NCBI GenBank assembly: GCA_011799875.1
Contig: CM022303.1
Location: 737,348,939 to 737,412,938, forward strand
Direction: 5' to 3'
Origin: Thinopyrum elongatum
Taxonomy: Eukaryota > Streptophyta > Magnoliopsida > Poales > Poaceae
DNA: 64,000 nucleotides
Each line of letters begins with the position of its first letter. The stretch's first letter is position 1. The notes beneath the pieces were generated by a model. The model did not search any database. It was given only the letters and a program-made list of their open reading frames with translations, and was not told where the DNA came from. The position numbers and the translations under genes were made by a program. This document shows positions 1-12,395 of this stretch, in pieces.

Positions 1-1314
1 GATTCCTAAAAATATTGCTGAGCGGAAGCAATTGCTATGGAGTGTGGTCCGAGAGATATGACTGCAGCGGAGAAGAATGAAGAGCGCGTGAAGACTTAGT
101 TCTTTTTCGTAGTTTCATTTTCTTCAGTTGAGTCATAGGACCACCGTACTATCAAGAGGGGTTCAAGTATTTCGAGACATTTATCTATGCCGATGCTTAA
201 CCGAGATATATCCCAAGTGAGTTGAGAGAAATCTCTACGTGTGTTGAGTTATTACTCATAAGCCAGAGAAGAAGTTATTCTAGGCTTCGAGAGAAATGCT
301 CAAGTAGTGGAGTAAGCTTTTCTTGTTCCTCAATTAAAGTTGCCGTGTGAGTTTGAAAACCGACTGTTGGAAATGTGCCAGTTGGTCATTGGTTGGGCCG
401 CAGGCCCTGATTGGTCATTTCACCCTCGGGATTGCTCCAGCTATAAATAGCCACCCCCTCCAACCATTGTTGGTTGGCTGCTCCACGTGATTTCACAAGT
501 GTTGTCTGAGCACCCCTCTCTGATAGATTTGAGCGAATTTTTCTAGGAGAAAACCCCAGACCTTAAACCTTAGATAGTGGTTGAGCATCACATAGATCTA
601 AGTTGAGAGTTCTTAATCCTATTACTCTTGAGAGCTGCACACTCTCTTGACGGTAAGGCATATGTCTAGAGTGACTAAGACTAATTGTGGTCACCGAAAA
701 CAAAGTTTGTTGATGGTTTGGAGATCACCAAGAAGTATCTACCACGAGTAAAATCAACTGAAGTTCGAGGCACTTCACGTTGACGAGAATAGGACAGAGA
801 GAGGTTTGCTCCTATGTTCAATCACAAGTCTCTCCAACTAGACATAGCTCTTTTACAGAAGTGTGAACTGGTCAAACAAACAACTTGTCGCCATCGAGCA
901 CCACTGGTTCTTTCTCATTACCGCATTACTTTCAATAAAAATTTCGGTTGAGTTATCTCCCGTGTGGTTGTTCATCAGTGACTCTGTATGTTCATTAACC
1001 TCGTGCATTTATATCTGAGTTAATATCATGTTTAGTTTCATTTTAATTCTCATAATTCTTAGGATGATTTGTTACTATGTTCGCAAGATCCTCATCTTGT
1101 GCTATGAGTTATTCTCCTAGCCTCTGTTCCGATAGATTTCTTATCTTTGTTTGCTTAGTTCTATTTTCTAAGTGTTTTCCTTCTGTAGCTTATCTTCTCG
1201 TTGTACTGCTTCTGATAGTTAATTCCGCTGTGCTGTGCTGAGAGTTTTGAAGTTTCAAAAGAAATTTTAAATCTCCCATTCACCTCCCTCTGGTTGATAT
1301 ACTTAGATCCTACA
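1..1314 (+). repeat. 5' LTR (partial) of LTR element copy 1
   Basis: Aligns with 4482-5890 (the 3' LTR) throughout and ends in ...GATCCTACA directly before the primer-binding site. Roughly the first 70-170 bases of the LTR lie before the window. Confidence 0.88.
442..449 (+). promoter_or_regulatory. LTR TATA box
   Basis: TATAAATA in GCTATAAATAGCCACCCCC; the same motif recurs in the 3' LTR at 5055-5062 and in the copy-2 3' LTR near 32323. It is the likely U3/R promoter core of this LTR family. Confidence 0.6.
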
Positions 1315-1316
1315 AT

Positions 1317-1328
1317 TCGTATCTGAGC
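1317..1328 (+). other. Primer-binding site (Met-tRNA type)
   Basis: TCGTATCTGAGC immediately after the LTR end differs at two positions from the canonical TGGTATCAGAGC complementary to initiator Met-tRNA; copy 2 has TGGTATTAGAGC (27241-27252), one mismatch. Confidence 0.75.
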
Positions 1329-1381
1329 AAGGTACTTCTTGACTCTGCTCATTTAGGTATAACCACCTCAGAGTTTTGAGT

Positions 1382-1879
1382 ATGTCATTTGAAGTGAACT
1401 TCAAGTCTGCCAAGAAGATTCATGTCTTCAATGGGAAAGACTAACTCTTCTAGAAGGAGAAGATGAAGATACGTCTGAGGGCTATTGATGAAGATCTGGG
1501 GCATGTGGTCGAGAAAGGCTACGTCGTTGAAGATGACCATTATATCACGCCTTATGAGAAGAAACTTATGCATCTGGATGCTCAAGCCAAGGATGTGATC
1601 TAAAATCATCTCTCAAAGACTTAATTCCTTCGTTACAGAAGATTGGAGAAGTCTAATGATTTCTGGGACAGACTTGAGAAGATTAATGAAGGTGTTTCTA
1701 CTCAGAAAGAGACTCACATTGATATTCTTTGGAACAAGTTTAATCGCTTCAAAAGGATTGGAAATGAAATTGTCCAAGAAACATTTGATTGTTTGAGTGA
1801 TGTTGACAATGACAGGGACATCTCCGTCATCACCATCACCAACAACTTCTCCTCTGTTCTCATGGTGACGTGTGAGTAG
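1382..1879 (+). pseudogene. Copia-like Gag (UBN2/DUF4219-type) remnant, copy 1
   Basis: Read from the ATG at 1382 the frame gives a Gag N-terminus (FKSAKKI..F.GKD, then EKMKIRLRAIDEDLG, then the D-FWDRLEKINEG and TQKETHIDILWNKFNRFK segments), typical of the capsid-like UBN2 domain of plant copia elements. At least three in-frame stops occur before 1643; only the last 78 codons (1643-1879) are open. The end is not a natural Gag terminus: it runs straight into a gypsy LTR fragment at about 1873. The sister copy at 27303-27778 is more open. No CCHC knuckle is present. Non-functional. Confidence 0.75.
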
Positions 1880-2784
1880 TTCATCTTCGGGGCTGAGGGT
1901 ATGTACTAGTAGCTAAGTGTTGATCTCTCTCTCTATCATGTTCTTGATGAATTCGATCTTGATGTGTCATGAGCTTTATTAATATAGTTGGATCCTATGA
2001 TGTTCATCTCCCTCTATCCTTTTTGTGGTGACTTGAGTCTTGTTCTTTGAAGTTTCTTTGTGTTGGATTGAATACTTTGGATTTGAGATTAAATGATTCA
2101 TGTCAAGTAATTAACTTGCGAACATCCATAGTGACATTGGGGTACTCTTAGCATAAAGGTTGAACGATAGTATCATATGGTGTTGTCATAGTATGATTTC
2201 AGGGACAATCCGTGGCATGTTTGTGGGTGGTTCAATAGATCAAGATTGGAAAGACAACTTTGAGGTGGTTTGCTGTTAAGCGCACCTACGCGATTTCATC
2301 CTACTTTCTCCGATAGAATAGAAACTTTGGAGTGATTCTTTGTTGCACTTTGCGGGATCATCATGTGGTTTAATTATGTTAATGATGCTGAGAGTTGGCA
2401 CTAGCGAAAGTATGATCCCTAGGCCTTGTTTCCAACCATTGAGATGATGTTTTAACTTACTTTTGTTACTTGCTACCTTATTATTTTTATTTGTTCAGAT
2501 TACAAAATTTGTTTCTACCATCCATATTACACACCTATCATCATCTCTTCGCCGAACTAGTGCACCTATACAACTGACAATTGTATTAGGTGTGTTGGGG
2601 ACACAAGAGACCACTCGTATTTGATTGGAGGGTTGTTTGAGAGAGAACCACCTTCATCCTACATCACTCATGGATTGATAAACCTTAGGTCATCCACTTG
2701 AGGAAAATTCTCTGCTATCCTACAAAACGCTGCGCTTGGAATCCCAATAAAGTCTACAAGAATAAAGTTGTGTAGTAGACATCA
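1873..2784 (+). repeat. 5'-truncated gypsy LTR relic inside LTR element copy 1
   Basis: From GAGTAGTTCA onward this matches the 3' two thirds of the solo LTR at 28512-30462 (same order: GGGTATGTAC.AGTAGCTA, CTCTCTCT, ATGAGCTTTATTAATATAG, CATTGGGGTA, ...TGTAGTAGACATCA). It was therefore part of the ancestral element before duplication. It contains the empty target site AGAGA (2606-2610) into which the solo LTR inserted in copy 2. Confidence 0.75.
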
Positions 2785-3892
2785 CTCTGCCACTGAGATT
2801 TTGGAAGTACTTGACTTTCCTTGCTTTTAAGAAAATGGAATGAAATACAGGATGGACTTCTCAGATGTTAATGATGAACAGGTGCAAACGTTGATGGATC
2901 CAGACAAGGTTGGAAAGATTGCTTCCAGTGATCCCCATCCAAATGATGTTAAGTTCAATTTTCGGACATCCTATTTCATTCTCTGCCAAACTCTATGCCC
3001 AACCGTTTATCCCTGAAGGATTTCTGGTGTTCTTCGGAATGTTCTCTATGCAAATTATTGATGTGGCACTTTCAACATTAAGGATCTATTACTTCGGATC
3101 ATAGCAGATGCTGCTGAGATTGCTCTTGCCCCGAAGATTTATGCTCCTTGGATTCAAAAACACATCAATATGGCTCAAGTCAAGCACTATATCTGTCGGC
3201 ATGGCCCGAAGTATTTCACTCCTCCTGTGCGCAACACATTGATGGTTCTGAAATAAAATGCAAAGGGCAAAACTCACAGTGCCAAGGAGAAGAATGTTGG
3301 CATCTCTGATCCTGCATATCCTCTGCTCTATGAGGCATGTGTTCGCACCCAGCATGTGCTTGACAAACATCTTCGTCAAGATAGGAAGGAGAAGGAACAC
3401 TTAGCCTCTGAGATAAATCTTGTGCCAAATACGGCCATGCTAATTCTTCTCACTATCACGGAAGATAAGCATCGCTCCTAGAAACTTCTCAGGAATTTCT
3501 TCTCGAAGGAGCAACTCAAGTAGGCTAGCATCATGAAGAAATACGATTATATTGATGCATTTGAGGCTGAGCGCAAGCGCAGAGAAACTCCACCCCTTTC
3601 GATAAAATCAATGACTATTGATCTGATTTCTCTCAGTGAGGAAGATATTATTGAAGAATCTGAAGCTACCTCACCACAGTTCAAGGAAGGAGAAGAGTAA
3701 ATTCATCATGACCACCCTGATGGCCCCACGGATCCTGTCATTCCCAAAGAGAATGAAGGTGAAGATAATGCTACCTCTTCTGATGCAGATAATAACTCCG
3801 GCCCAACTTCTTTAACCGGCAACCTCGTGGATCATTCTTTCGATTCATCTTCATCGAGCGGTTCTGGTTCCTCATCTTCTTCGGGCATGTAG
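2785..3892 (+). pseudogene. Decayed retroelement ORF with acidic/serine-rich C-terminus, copy 1
   Basis: Conceptual translation in shifting frames gives segments such as DAAEIALAPKIYAPWIQKHIN, YPLLYEACVRTQHVLDKHLR and a long acidic, Ser-rich tail (SLSEEDIIEESE... SFDSSSSSGSGSSSSSGM) ending at TAG 3890-3892. Stops interrupt it at several points. The APWIQ segment resembles a protein carried by non-autonomous cereal LTR elements, but I cannot name a domain. The copy-2 version (30640-31203) has lost about 570 bp of the middle. No enzymatic motif is visible. Confidence 0.5.
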
Positions 3893-4394
3893 ACTACCTC
3901 ATGTTCTTTTACACCTTTTTGACACTTGTTGACAAAAAGGGAGAGAAGACATCAAGAGTATAGAAACGGTCTTTTGCAGGGTTGGTTTTTCTGTCGAGTT
4001 TACAACACATGTCATTCAATTTGATTCTTATCATGTTGTAAAACTCTCATGATAATCTGAGACAGTTATGCAATGTTAATAACCCATCCTGCCATATTAT
4101 TTCTCGAGACTTATTTTGCAGGTGGAATTATTATCAGTGTTCCCTTTCGATGCACTCGATTATTCTTCGATCATATTATTCTTCAGTGCAATCCATTATT
4201 CTCGATGATATCAAAATATCTTTCCAACAGTTTATCCTAAATATGTAGGTTATTTAAAGCAAATAGTTCAATACTGCATACATTTTAGGGAAGCTTATTT
4301 TATATCTTCGAGTTATTTACAACTCCGCACGTCACCTTCCGCATGTTATGATAAATATCTCTTCGATGTTTAACTATTTTGTCAACAATCATCC

Positions 4395-4408
4395 AAAAAA
4401 GAGGAGAT
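4395..4408 (+). other. Polypurine tract of LTR element copy 1
   Basis: AAAAAAGAGGAGAT directly precedes the 3' LTR start TGTTGGTGCAATC; position and composition fit second-strand priming. It has been deleted from copy 2. Confidence 0.75.
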
Positions 4409-5890
4409 TGTTGGTGCAATCTAGTGCCCCTGAGTGTTTTGGGGATTATTGGACAAAACAGTGAGGGACTAATGTGTTTGCTAGTGCACACAGAGAAATA
4501 TGGCCCCTGGAGTTACGAGAAGTTTGCTATAAATTTCTGCGAGAGTTATCTGCGCTGTAGAGAAGGATGTTAAAGCTTCGAGGAGTATGCTACCGAGAAG
4601 TTTGCGTGTCAGATTTGACCCCTAAAAATATTGGTGAGCTGAAGCAATTGCTACGGAGTGCGGTCCGAGAGATTTGACTGCAGCGAAGAATGAAGACCGC
4701 ATCAAGAATTTGTTCTTTTTCGTAGCTTCATATTCTTGAATTGAGTCATAGGACCATCGTACTATTAAGAGGGGCTCAAGTGTTTGGAGACTTTTGTCTA
4801 TGCTGATGCTTAACCGAGATATATCCCAAGTGAGTTGATAGAAATCTCTACATGCATTGAGTTATTACTCATATGCCAGAGACGATGTTGTTCTGGGCTT
4901 CGAGAGAAATACTCAAGCAGTGGAGTCAGCTTTACTTGTTCCTCAAGTAAAGTTGTCGTGTGAGTTTGAAATCCAACCATTGGAAACGTGTCGGTAGGCC
5001 ATTAGTTAGGCCACAGGCTCCGATAGGTCATTTCACGCTCGGGGTTTCTCTGGCTATAAATAGCCACCCCCTCCAATCGTTGCTACTTGGCTGCTCCACG
5101 TGATTTGACAAGTGTTGTCTGAGCACCCCCCTCTGAGAGATTTTAGAGAATTCTTCTGCGATAAAACCCCAAAGCCAAAAAATTAGATAGTGATTGAGAG
5201 TTCTTGAGCCTATTACTCTTGAGAGATGCATACTCTATAGACAATTAGGCGTCTGTCTAGAGTGACTATGAGTAATTGGGATCACCGAAGACAAAGTTTG
5301 TTGAAGGTTTGGAGATTGCCGAGAAGTATCTACCACTAGTAAAATAAACTCAAGTTGAGGAGAATAGGATGGAGAGAAGTTTGCTCCTGTGTTCAATCAC
5401 AAGCCTCTCCAACCAAATGTAGCTCTTTTCCAGAAGAGTGAACTGGTCAAAGAAAAAACTAGTCGCCATCGAGCACAACTGGTTCTTTCTCATTACCGCA
5501 TTACTTTTAGTAATTATCATTCGGTTAAGTTATCTCTCGTGTGGTTGTTCATCAGTGACTCTGTATGTTCATTTACCTCGTGCATTTCTATCTAAATTGA
5601 TATCATGTTTAGTTTCATTTTAATTCTCGTAGTTCTCAGGATGATTTTTTTTTATGTCCGCAAGCTCCTCATCTCACGCTATGAGTTATTCTTCTAGCCT
5701 CTGGTCTGGTAGATTTCTTATCTTTGTTTGCTTTGTTCCGTCATCTAAGTGTTTTCCTTCATCAACATATCTTCTCGTTGTACTGCTTCTGATCGTTAAT
5801 TCTGTTGTGCTGTGCTGAGAGTTTTGAAGTTACAAAAGAAATTTTAAATTTCCCATTCACCCCCTCTGGTCGATGTAATTAGATCCTACA
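4409..5890 (+). repeat. 3' LTR of LTR element copy 1 (complete, 1482 bp)
   Basis: Begins TGTTGGTGCAATC after the polypurine tract and ends GATCCTACA, with TG..CA termini. Aligns to 1-1314 and to the copy-2 LTRs. It is followed by ATAAT, as is the copy-2 3' LTR. Confidence 0.87.
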
Positions 5891-7413
5891 ATAATAATTT
5901 GAAAATACTTATTGAGACAAATATATGCATATGATTTTCATATTTACAATCTAAATATTTAAAACAATATCCATGGTCAAAGTTTTTCAAGTTTGACTTA
6001 AAACATTGTTCGAAACTATCTAAGTCAATTGCGACATAGTCACTCTCTTATAGAAAAGCAAAGCGGCAAGCTGGCTCCCCACAAATCGCGCAACACTATG
6101 CCTCCTTTGACGATCCTCACTTGTCTTAGAGATCCAAAGCGGCTTTGCTTTACCCCATTTTTTTCTACACCAATAAGCACATCCCATACATGTCATATTA
6201 AAAGCATTGTCATCTATTCTTAAGGTAAATGAAGCAACCTGCGACTGTGACCTAGGCGGCCAGCGACGGCGGCCGATCTACCCTCTTCCCCGGCTAGACC
6301 ACGGGTCCCTTCTCCCTCTGTCTGTCGCTTCTGCGCGGGGAGTGGGCGGGGACCGCAGGGCTCCGGTCCAGTGGTGGTAGGGTTAAGAATAAAGTTAGGG
6401 TTTGTTTCCGATCGGCGGTGGCGAGACGATGGTGTCGCCATCGGCGTGGAATAAGATCTCCTCGCCTCGCCTTTGTTCTGTTCGTGCTTCTTCGTATTGT
6501 CAGGAGGCGTGTGGAGGATGATGCTAATACGCAGTTGATTAGTAGCCGAGATTGTGAGTGCGAATTTTTATTGGACGAGCACCAGGTAGGACGGATTCTA
6601 CTGAATATAGATTTGTACTTTAACTAATCTTGCATTATAGATTTATTGCTAAATTTTAATGTATATAATTGACTTAGCAATGTCCTTTGAGATTGTGTTT
6701 ATTATATTTACTCTGTGCATAGGTGAACTAGTACTATACTATAGTTCGGCTTCCGGTAGCTTGGAGCCGAACTGGTACAGTTCAGCCGCAGGTAGCTTAG
6801 AGCCAAAAAAAAGCCAGAGGTTAGCGATGGGCGACAATATCGGTCAGTGGAGCAGGTATGTGACCCGTCACTGGAGTACTGTTCTGAGGCAGTGGTACTG
6901 GTCACACAGCTGTCTCTGTTGCCACATTATTTAGCAGCCACTGTTCTGCCAGTCGCCACTAATGCCAGTTCCTGTTACTGCCGTGCAGCTTTCCTGTAGG
7001 GGAATATTTGTTACTGTTGTGAACAGTTCTAATAAATCTCGCAGGTACCTCTAGACGTCTTCGAGCCACAGGTGAGGACGACGTGCCCGTCGTTCCCGGA
7101 GTCCAGGACTTCGGAAGTCTCACAAGACGGTTGGAGATATAGGTTGTAGGTCTGGTTTAGGCGCATAGTCGGGGGTGTGTGAGTTGTGGTGTGCGTGTGT
7201 GTGGTGTGTGTGTGCGCGCGTCCGAACAGATGCTATAGCTTGTACTTAGTTGAGGCTCAAAAAAATATGCCGTGTCGTTGCTGGAAGGGATACCTGCGAT
7301 TGAACCTACCCCAGCCACACTATGGCACCAACGGCCAATGGGGGCTACTTGCCTCTGATGTGAGGAGAGAGAGTGTAGTGTCCAATGGGGGCTACTCAAG
7401 ATCTCGGCTCTTA
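5891..7413 (+). repeat. Duplicated module W, copy 1
   Basis: Matches 33179-34440 along its length and, in parts, 20455-21530 and 22680-23030. Shared marks are GGCTCCCCACAAATCGCGCAACA, GATTAG.AGCCGAGATTG, CAGAGGTTAGCGAT and GGCACCAACGG.CAATGGGGG. Contains a (GT)n-rich stretch near 7167-7213. Short ORFs are not conserved between copies, so I see no gene. Its origin is unknown. Confidence 0.7.
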
Positions 7414-7427
7414 CTGCCCAACAAATT

Positions 7428-10400
7428 CTTTTTTTTAATAGGAAAAGGAACCAAAGGTGCCATATATTTCAGCTCATAAACAATTTATAGTATGAATTAC
7501 AAAGCCCTCTAAAGTAGAATGTTGCAAATTTTGGAATACAGGACATGGCTTATTCCTATGAGCTGAGTTGACGCAACTGAAGGTATGCTAAAAAAAATGG
7601 TTGAGAACCTGATGTGCATAGTTAGGGGAAACTCCATTTAACTCTCTTGAAATGTGAAACACTTTAGGTTGGAGTTCCTTTGTGTCTAGAACATATTCTG
7701 CAAGCTCCTTCCTGAATTCCCAATTAGCTTTTGTTGAAGAGATGCTTCTCTGGGCCACTGCTCTTGCTAGAGTCAAGTTATCAGTGAGAAAGGAAACCTG
7801 CCCAATGTTAAGGAGATTGGCAATGCGCGCTGCAAGCAAGAGAGCTAATGCTTCAGCCTGCAAGGGGGATGATGCTATAATTTTGGAGGATTGAATCATT
7901 ACATTGTAGCCATCGCTGTGCTCAAAGTCTTGTATATGTATTCCTATTCCTGTAATAGCTGCACTTGTATTTCCTGGGACTTTTATATTGTTCCAAGAGG
8001 CATCAGAGAAAACCTTGGTACCAGTAATAAGTAAATCTGATTTGATTGTCTCTCCTTGCTTAATGATTGATTTCGAGTAGCTGGAACTTGAATTTGTTCT
8101 GATGTGTTGTTCCTGCTCTGCCCACTTCAGTAAGGCTTGGCTCGATTTTATTGCTTGTGCTGCCCAGAAAATTTGCATAAGTTCACCTGGCTTTCTTCCA
8201 AATAGGTTATCATTCCTGGACTTCCATAAACACCACAAAAAAGTAAAAACATTTTCCAAGGAGACATAGGGGTGTTGAATGGAAAGAATGGCTTGTATAG
8301 CTTCAGTTATGTTCCTGCAATCTTGAATGATAATGTCAATTCGAATGAATCCATGGTTTAGAGAACCACGCAGCTCTAGCAAAGTCACATAGGAAAAATA
8401 AATGGATATCATCCTCCTGGGAACAGCACCTAGAGCATTGTTTACTAATGTGATTAATAAATCTTCCTGCTCTTTTACCTGTAGGGATAGCTCTTCTAAG
8501 GATCCTCCATGCAAATGTTTGAACCCTTGAAGCCATGCTCTTGCTTTTCCAAACTTGATTGAGAAGGAACTTTACCTGTGCACTTACTTGCCTTGGCCTG
8601 GGCTCACCTTGTTCCTGCATAACCTGCAAGCATGTATTGTAGGCTGACTTTGAATTGCATTTCCCAGAAGGAGTGAGATCCCAGCAGAGAATATCCTTAT
8701 TGTCACTTTGGATGATAGGAGTTTGTTTAATGACCGCAACTGTCTCCTGCTCAAAAAGCATGTCGATGACAGCATTATCCCAAGCCTTTTGGTTTGGGAG
8801 CCATAAGTCTTTAACCACAGCTGGATATCTAAAATGGTTGTCCAGAATAGTTAAATTATCATAGATGGTTTGCCAAACTGGACACCATGGAGTGCTCCAA
8901 ATAGAAATGTTCCCAGAAGTGATTTGATAGAAGGAATGAGCTTCGAGGATAGGTTAAACTTTTAGGATGGAAGCCCAAAAAGCCGACTTGGGAACATTAG
9001 AGCTAGCTCTCCAAAATCCTGATTCAGGGAAATACTTGGATTTGAGAATTTGATGAAGATGATCTTCATGATTTTCTACTATTCTCCAGGCTGCGTTGAG
9101 AATTAATCCCTGGTTGAGAGCTTGAAGGTTTCTGATTCCTAGCCCACCTTCCTTTTTAGTGGAGCAAATATCTTTCCAGGCTCTTAGGCATAGGGATTTT
9201 GCAATGGGCTCATCTTTGGTTCCATTCAACCAAAAGTTCCTGATGATAGCAGTGAGTTTAGAGATGAACTTTTTCGGAAAAAGGATATTGGACATATAAT
9301 AAACTGGTATGGATGCTAGAACCGAATTGATGAGGGTGAGCCTAGCCGCATGTGTGAGCTTGTTAGCTTGATAGCCACTCAATTTTGAGATAAACTTATC
9401 AAATATAAAATTGTAAGCTGAGACTCTATCTTTCGCAGGAAGAATTAAAGGATGACCTAAGTGGATAGAGCTGGAATCAATGTTTGGGACAGGAAAGATG
9501 TTCTTGATAGCTTGACACATGGCAGGCTGAACATGTTCGCTGAAAATAATTGCTGATTTGGACCAATTGGGAGTTTGGCCTGAAGAATTACAAAAGTTCT
9601 GGAGAATATTTGCCTTCATAGTAGCCTCAGGGATGGATGCTTGGCCACAAATTAGTAGGTCATCAGCAAACAGAAGGGAGTGAATGGGGGGACAATTCAT
9701 CCAAGAGTTATTCCTGTAAGTTGGTTTTGTCTCATGGCCTGTTGCAAAGAGATGGAAAGGTCATTAATGGCTAGAACAAATAGATAGGGCGATAGAGGGC
9801 ACCCTTGTCTGATACCCCTGGCATTACGAAATCTGGCGTATGTTTGGCCATTTATAATCACAGAGAAGACAGGAGAAGAAATGCAAGCATGGATGAGGTT
9901 GATAAAGTGACCATGCAGCCCAATATGTGAGAGAGCATCGATAATAAATTTCCATTCTATTCGATCAAAAGCTTCTGCAAGGTCAATTTTTATCATGAAA
10001 GCTTCATGTTCCCAAGAATTAAGACAAAAGGAATGAGTAATCTCTTGGGCTATAATAATGTTGTTAGATATTCTCCTACCTTCAACAAAGGCTTGCTGAG
10101 AAGGATGGATGTAACCAAGTAAATGAGCCTTAAGCCGATTAGCAAGGGTCTTAGCAATAATTTTATATATAACATTACAGAGGCTAATAGGCCTGTAATC
10201 AGTCAGAATTAGTGGCACAAGCTTTTTAGGAATAAGGGATATGTGTGTGGTATTGATATGAGAGGGTAGTACACCTGAGACATAGAAGTTTCTTACCAAG
10301 GAGGTGACATCATCTCCAATCCAGCTCCAAGTTGCAATATAAAATTTTACATTGAATCCATCTGGGCCAGGTGAAGCTCTTCTTTTCATATCCTGCAGAG

Positions 10401-12137
10401 TCTGCCAAATTTCCTGCTTATCTTGAATGGTATAAGTAAAATCATACTCTTGGTTCTGAAACGGAAATTGAGTTCCAATAAAAGGCCTACCAATGTTAGG
10501 ATTTGGAGAGGAAAAAGGTGCCTGAAATAATCAACAAATGTTTGAGCTATTTTCTCAGGGCTGAAATGGACAATATTATTTTCATCCTTAATAGAATCAA
10601 TAGTGTTTTTCCTTCTTCTTTTAAGCGCCCAGTGCTTTTTAGCTCTTTGACTATAAAATTCAGTTAACCTGACCATGTTATTTTCATATTCAGAAATAAG
10701 AGAAGCCTCCAGCTTATGATCTTGAACCTGTGGTGGAAGCGTTTGAATCTGCTGGATCTTCTGCTCCAATATGTTCAATTGCTGTTGGAGTGGTTTCTTT
10801 TTCCGGCACCATTTTTTAAGAGCTCATGCAAGATGAATAGTTCTAGCACAAAAATGTTTGTTGACAGATTTTCTCCAAACTGATTTAGCATGGGATTGAA
10901 ATTCTGATTCCATAAGCCACCAATTCTCAAATTTAAAGTTATGTCTGGGTTTTTATATTGCCCATCAGTAGAGATTAAAATGGGAGCATGATCACTGAGA
11001 ATAATGGGCAGGTTAAAAACATTAGTATTTGGAAAGAGAGCACACCAGTCAGGATTCACGAAGCATCTATCCAACCTTTCATAGGTAGGCTTAGAGGAGA
11101 AACGTCTGTTAGTCCAAGTGTATGCAGGACCACTATAACCTAGATCAAAGAAACCACAGTTTTTCACCATAGAATGGAAGGCATATATGCGATTAGAATT
11201 AATATAGGGTGAACTCTTATCCATATCATACATGATTTCATTCAGATTCCCCATGCAAATCATAGGTTTCCCAGGGTTGTCATAAACAAAGGCGGCAATT
11301 TGATCCCATATCCGATCAGTCTGACGATGATACGGGTCACCATAGATACACACCAGCCCAAATTGTAAGCTAGTAGCAGAATTAAAAGCTGTGGCTAAGA
11401 TAGTATGGAAATTAGCTGTGTGAACTGTAATATGGACCTCATCAATCCACATAAGCCACAGACCTCCAGACTTACCCCGACTAGGAACAACAATGCTATT
11501 ATTCATGCCAAAACGTGAATTGAGATCAGAGAACTTAACCTTCGAAGATTTAATTTCCGAGATGAAGGTTACCTGCGCTTTTGTCGACTAGATGAGCCTG
11601 GCAAGGAAAAGCATTTTGTGATTATAAAAACTCCTACCCATGCCTCGACAATTCCACACGACAAACTTCATAGATGCCTTATGGCCAAGCACCGGTGCTC
11701 AATTCAGCTAGAGGAACTATGCTAGCAGCAGATCGTCAGAGGCTATAACAGCAGAAAAAGGGCGAAGCAGAGCCAAGCTACAGTAGGGATCTGGGCAGGG
11801 CAAGTTGGATAGAGAAGGGGATCTAGCAAGGGAGAGGCACTGGGGGAGATGAATCGGCGTCCCGAGCTGCAGGTGGGAGGCGGAGGAAGAGCACGCCGGC
11901 GAGGATCTGGTTCAGCAGTAACAAAGGGGAGATCAGAAAGAGGAGATGGGGAAAGATCAGGGAGGGGAGACCGGAGGGGAAACGAGCATGTAGAGGAACA
12001 AGATCGATCTTGAACGGGAAGAAGATCAAAGGGATGGAGGTGTCGGCATCAACGCCAGTCGCCTGACAATCGCCGAAAATTCGCCACGGAGGCAGTCGTA
12101 CCTTCTCGAAAGTACGAACACATCTCTTGTGTATGAT
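7428..12137 (-). mobile_element. L1-type LINE, near full length, 4.7 kb
   Basis: Minus-strand non-LTR retrotransposon with a 3' A-tail (T8 on the plus strand at 7429-7436) and an imperfect 14-bp target-site duplication: CTGCCCAACAAATT (7414-7427) and CTGCCCACCAAATT (12138-12151). The uninterrupted site survives in an inverted sister module at 34544-34557 (AATTTGGTGGGCAG). The 5' region (about 11672-12137) is GC-rich and holds no recognisable ORF1. ORF2 (11671 to 7588) is broken by stops and frameshifts. Confidence 0.9.
7588..11671 (-). pseudogene. LINE ORF2: endonuclease, reverse transcriptase, zinc-binding, RNase H (disrupted)
   Basis: Starts at MKFVVWNCRGMGR (11671), the usual start of the apurinic-type endonuclease domain, then meets an in-frame TAG. 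Endonuclease continues to 10775 with YTWTN and the LSDHAP motif, but GDxNEI reads GNLNEI, losing a catalytic Asp. A linker (10386-10778) leads to the RT (10389-8954): SPGPDGF, YRPISLCN, a fingers-palm block ending GIRQGCPLSPYLF, and FADDLL after a frameshift near 9700. The zf-RVT domain (8818-8336) has CSRCCSQEDDIHLFFLC. The RNase H domain (about 8020-7588) has FSDASW, QAEALAL and LTDN. In living elements this polyprotein nicks target DNA and reverse-transcribes from it; this copy is dead. Confidence 0.9.
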
Positions 12138-12160
12138 CTGCCCACCAAATTGAGACATGA

Positions 12161-12395
12161 GGAGAGAGAGTGCAATGTCCTATGTGCACGCATGTAAAAG
12201 AGCGTGAGGAGAGAGCTGTGCACGCATGTCAATCAGCTGGAAAGAGCTGTGCATGCAGAGTGGGACCCGGAGGCGACAGAAGAGACAGCAGCTGCAGCCT
12301 AGAAGCAACCAGCGCCACATGACTTCACAACCGCTCTCTCACTCACGGTCACGGGATGGCATACCTGAATATAGAAAGGACCGCCTACGGGAGTC
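12161..12395 (+). repeat. Duplicated module X, copy 1
   Basis: Carries ACCCGGAGG.GACAGAAGAG, TAGAAGCAACCAGCGCCACA and TCTCTCACTCACGGTCACGG. It matches the reverse complement of 21611-21929. It directly continues the W module if the LINE is removed. Confidence 0.75.

Larger units (their letters stand above)
1..5890 (+). mobile_element. Non-autonomous LTR retrotransposon, copy 1 (5' end cut by window edge)
   Basis: The element has a partial 5' LTR (to 1314), a primer-binding site matching initiator Met-tRNA, a decayed copia-like gag, a second decayed acidic ORF, a polypurine tract and a complete 3' LTR (4409-5890). No protease, integrase or reverse transcriptase reading frame is visible between the LTRs, so it would depend on another element for movement. 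A piece of an unrelated gypsy LTR (about 1873-2784) lies inside it. The same element in the same flanking sequence recurs at 25795-33178, which shows it was duplicated with its neighbourhood rather than inserted twice. Family name not assigned. Confidence 0.85.

Noticed and set aside
7167..7213. GT-rich stretch as a functional microsatellite or Z-DNA site
   Set aside because: Short and impure; nothing beyond ordinary simple sequence.
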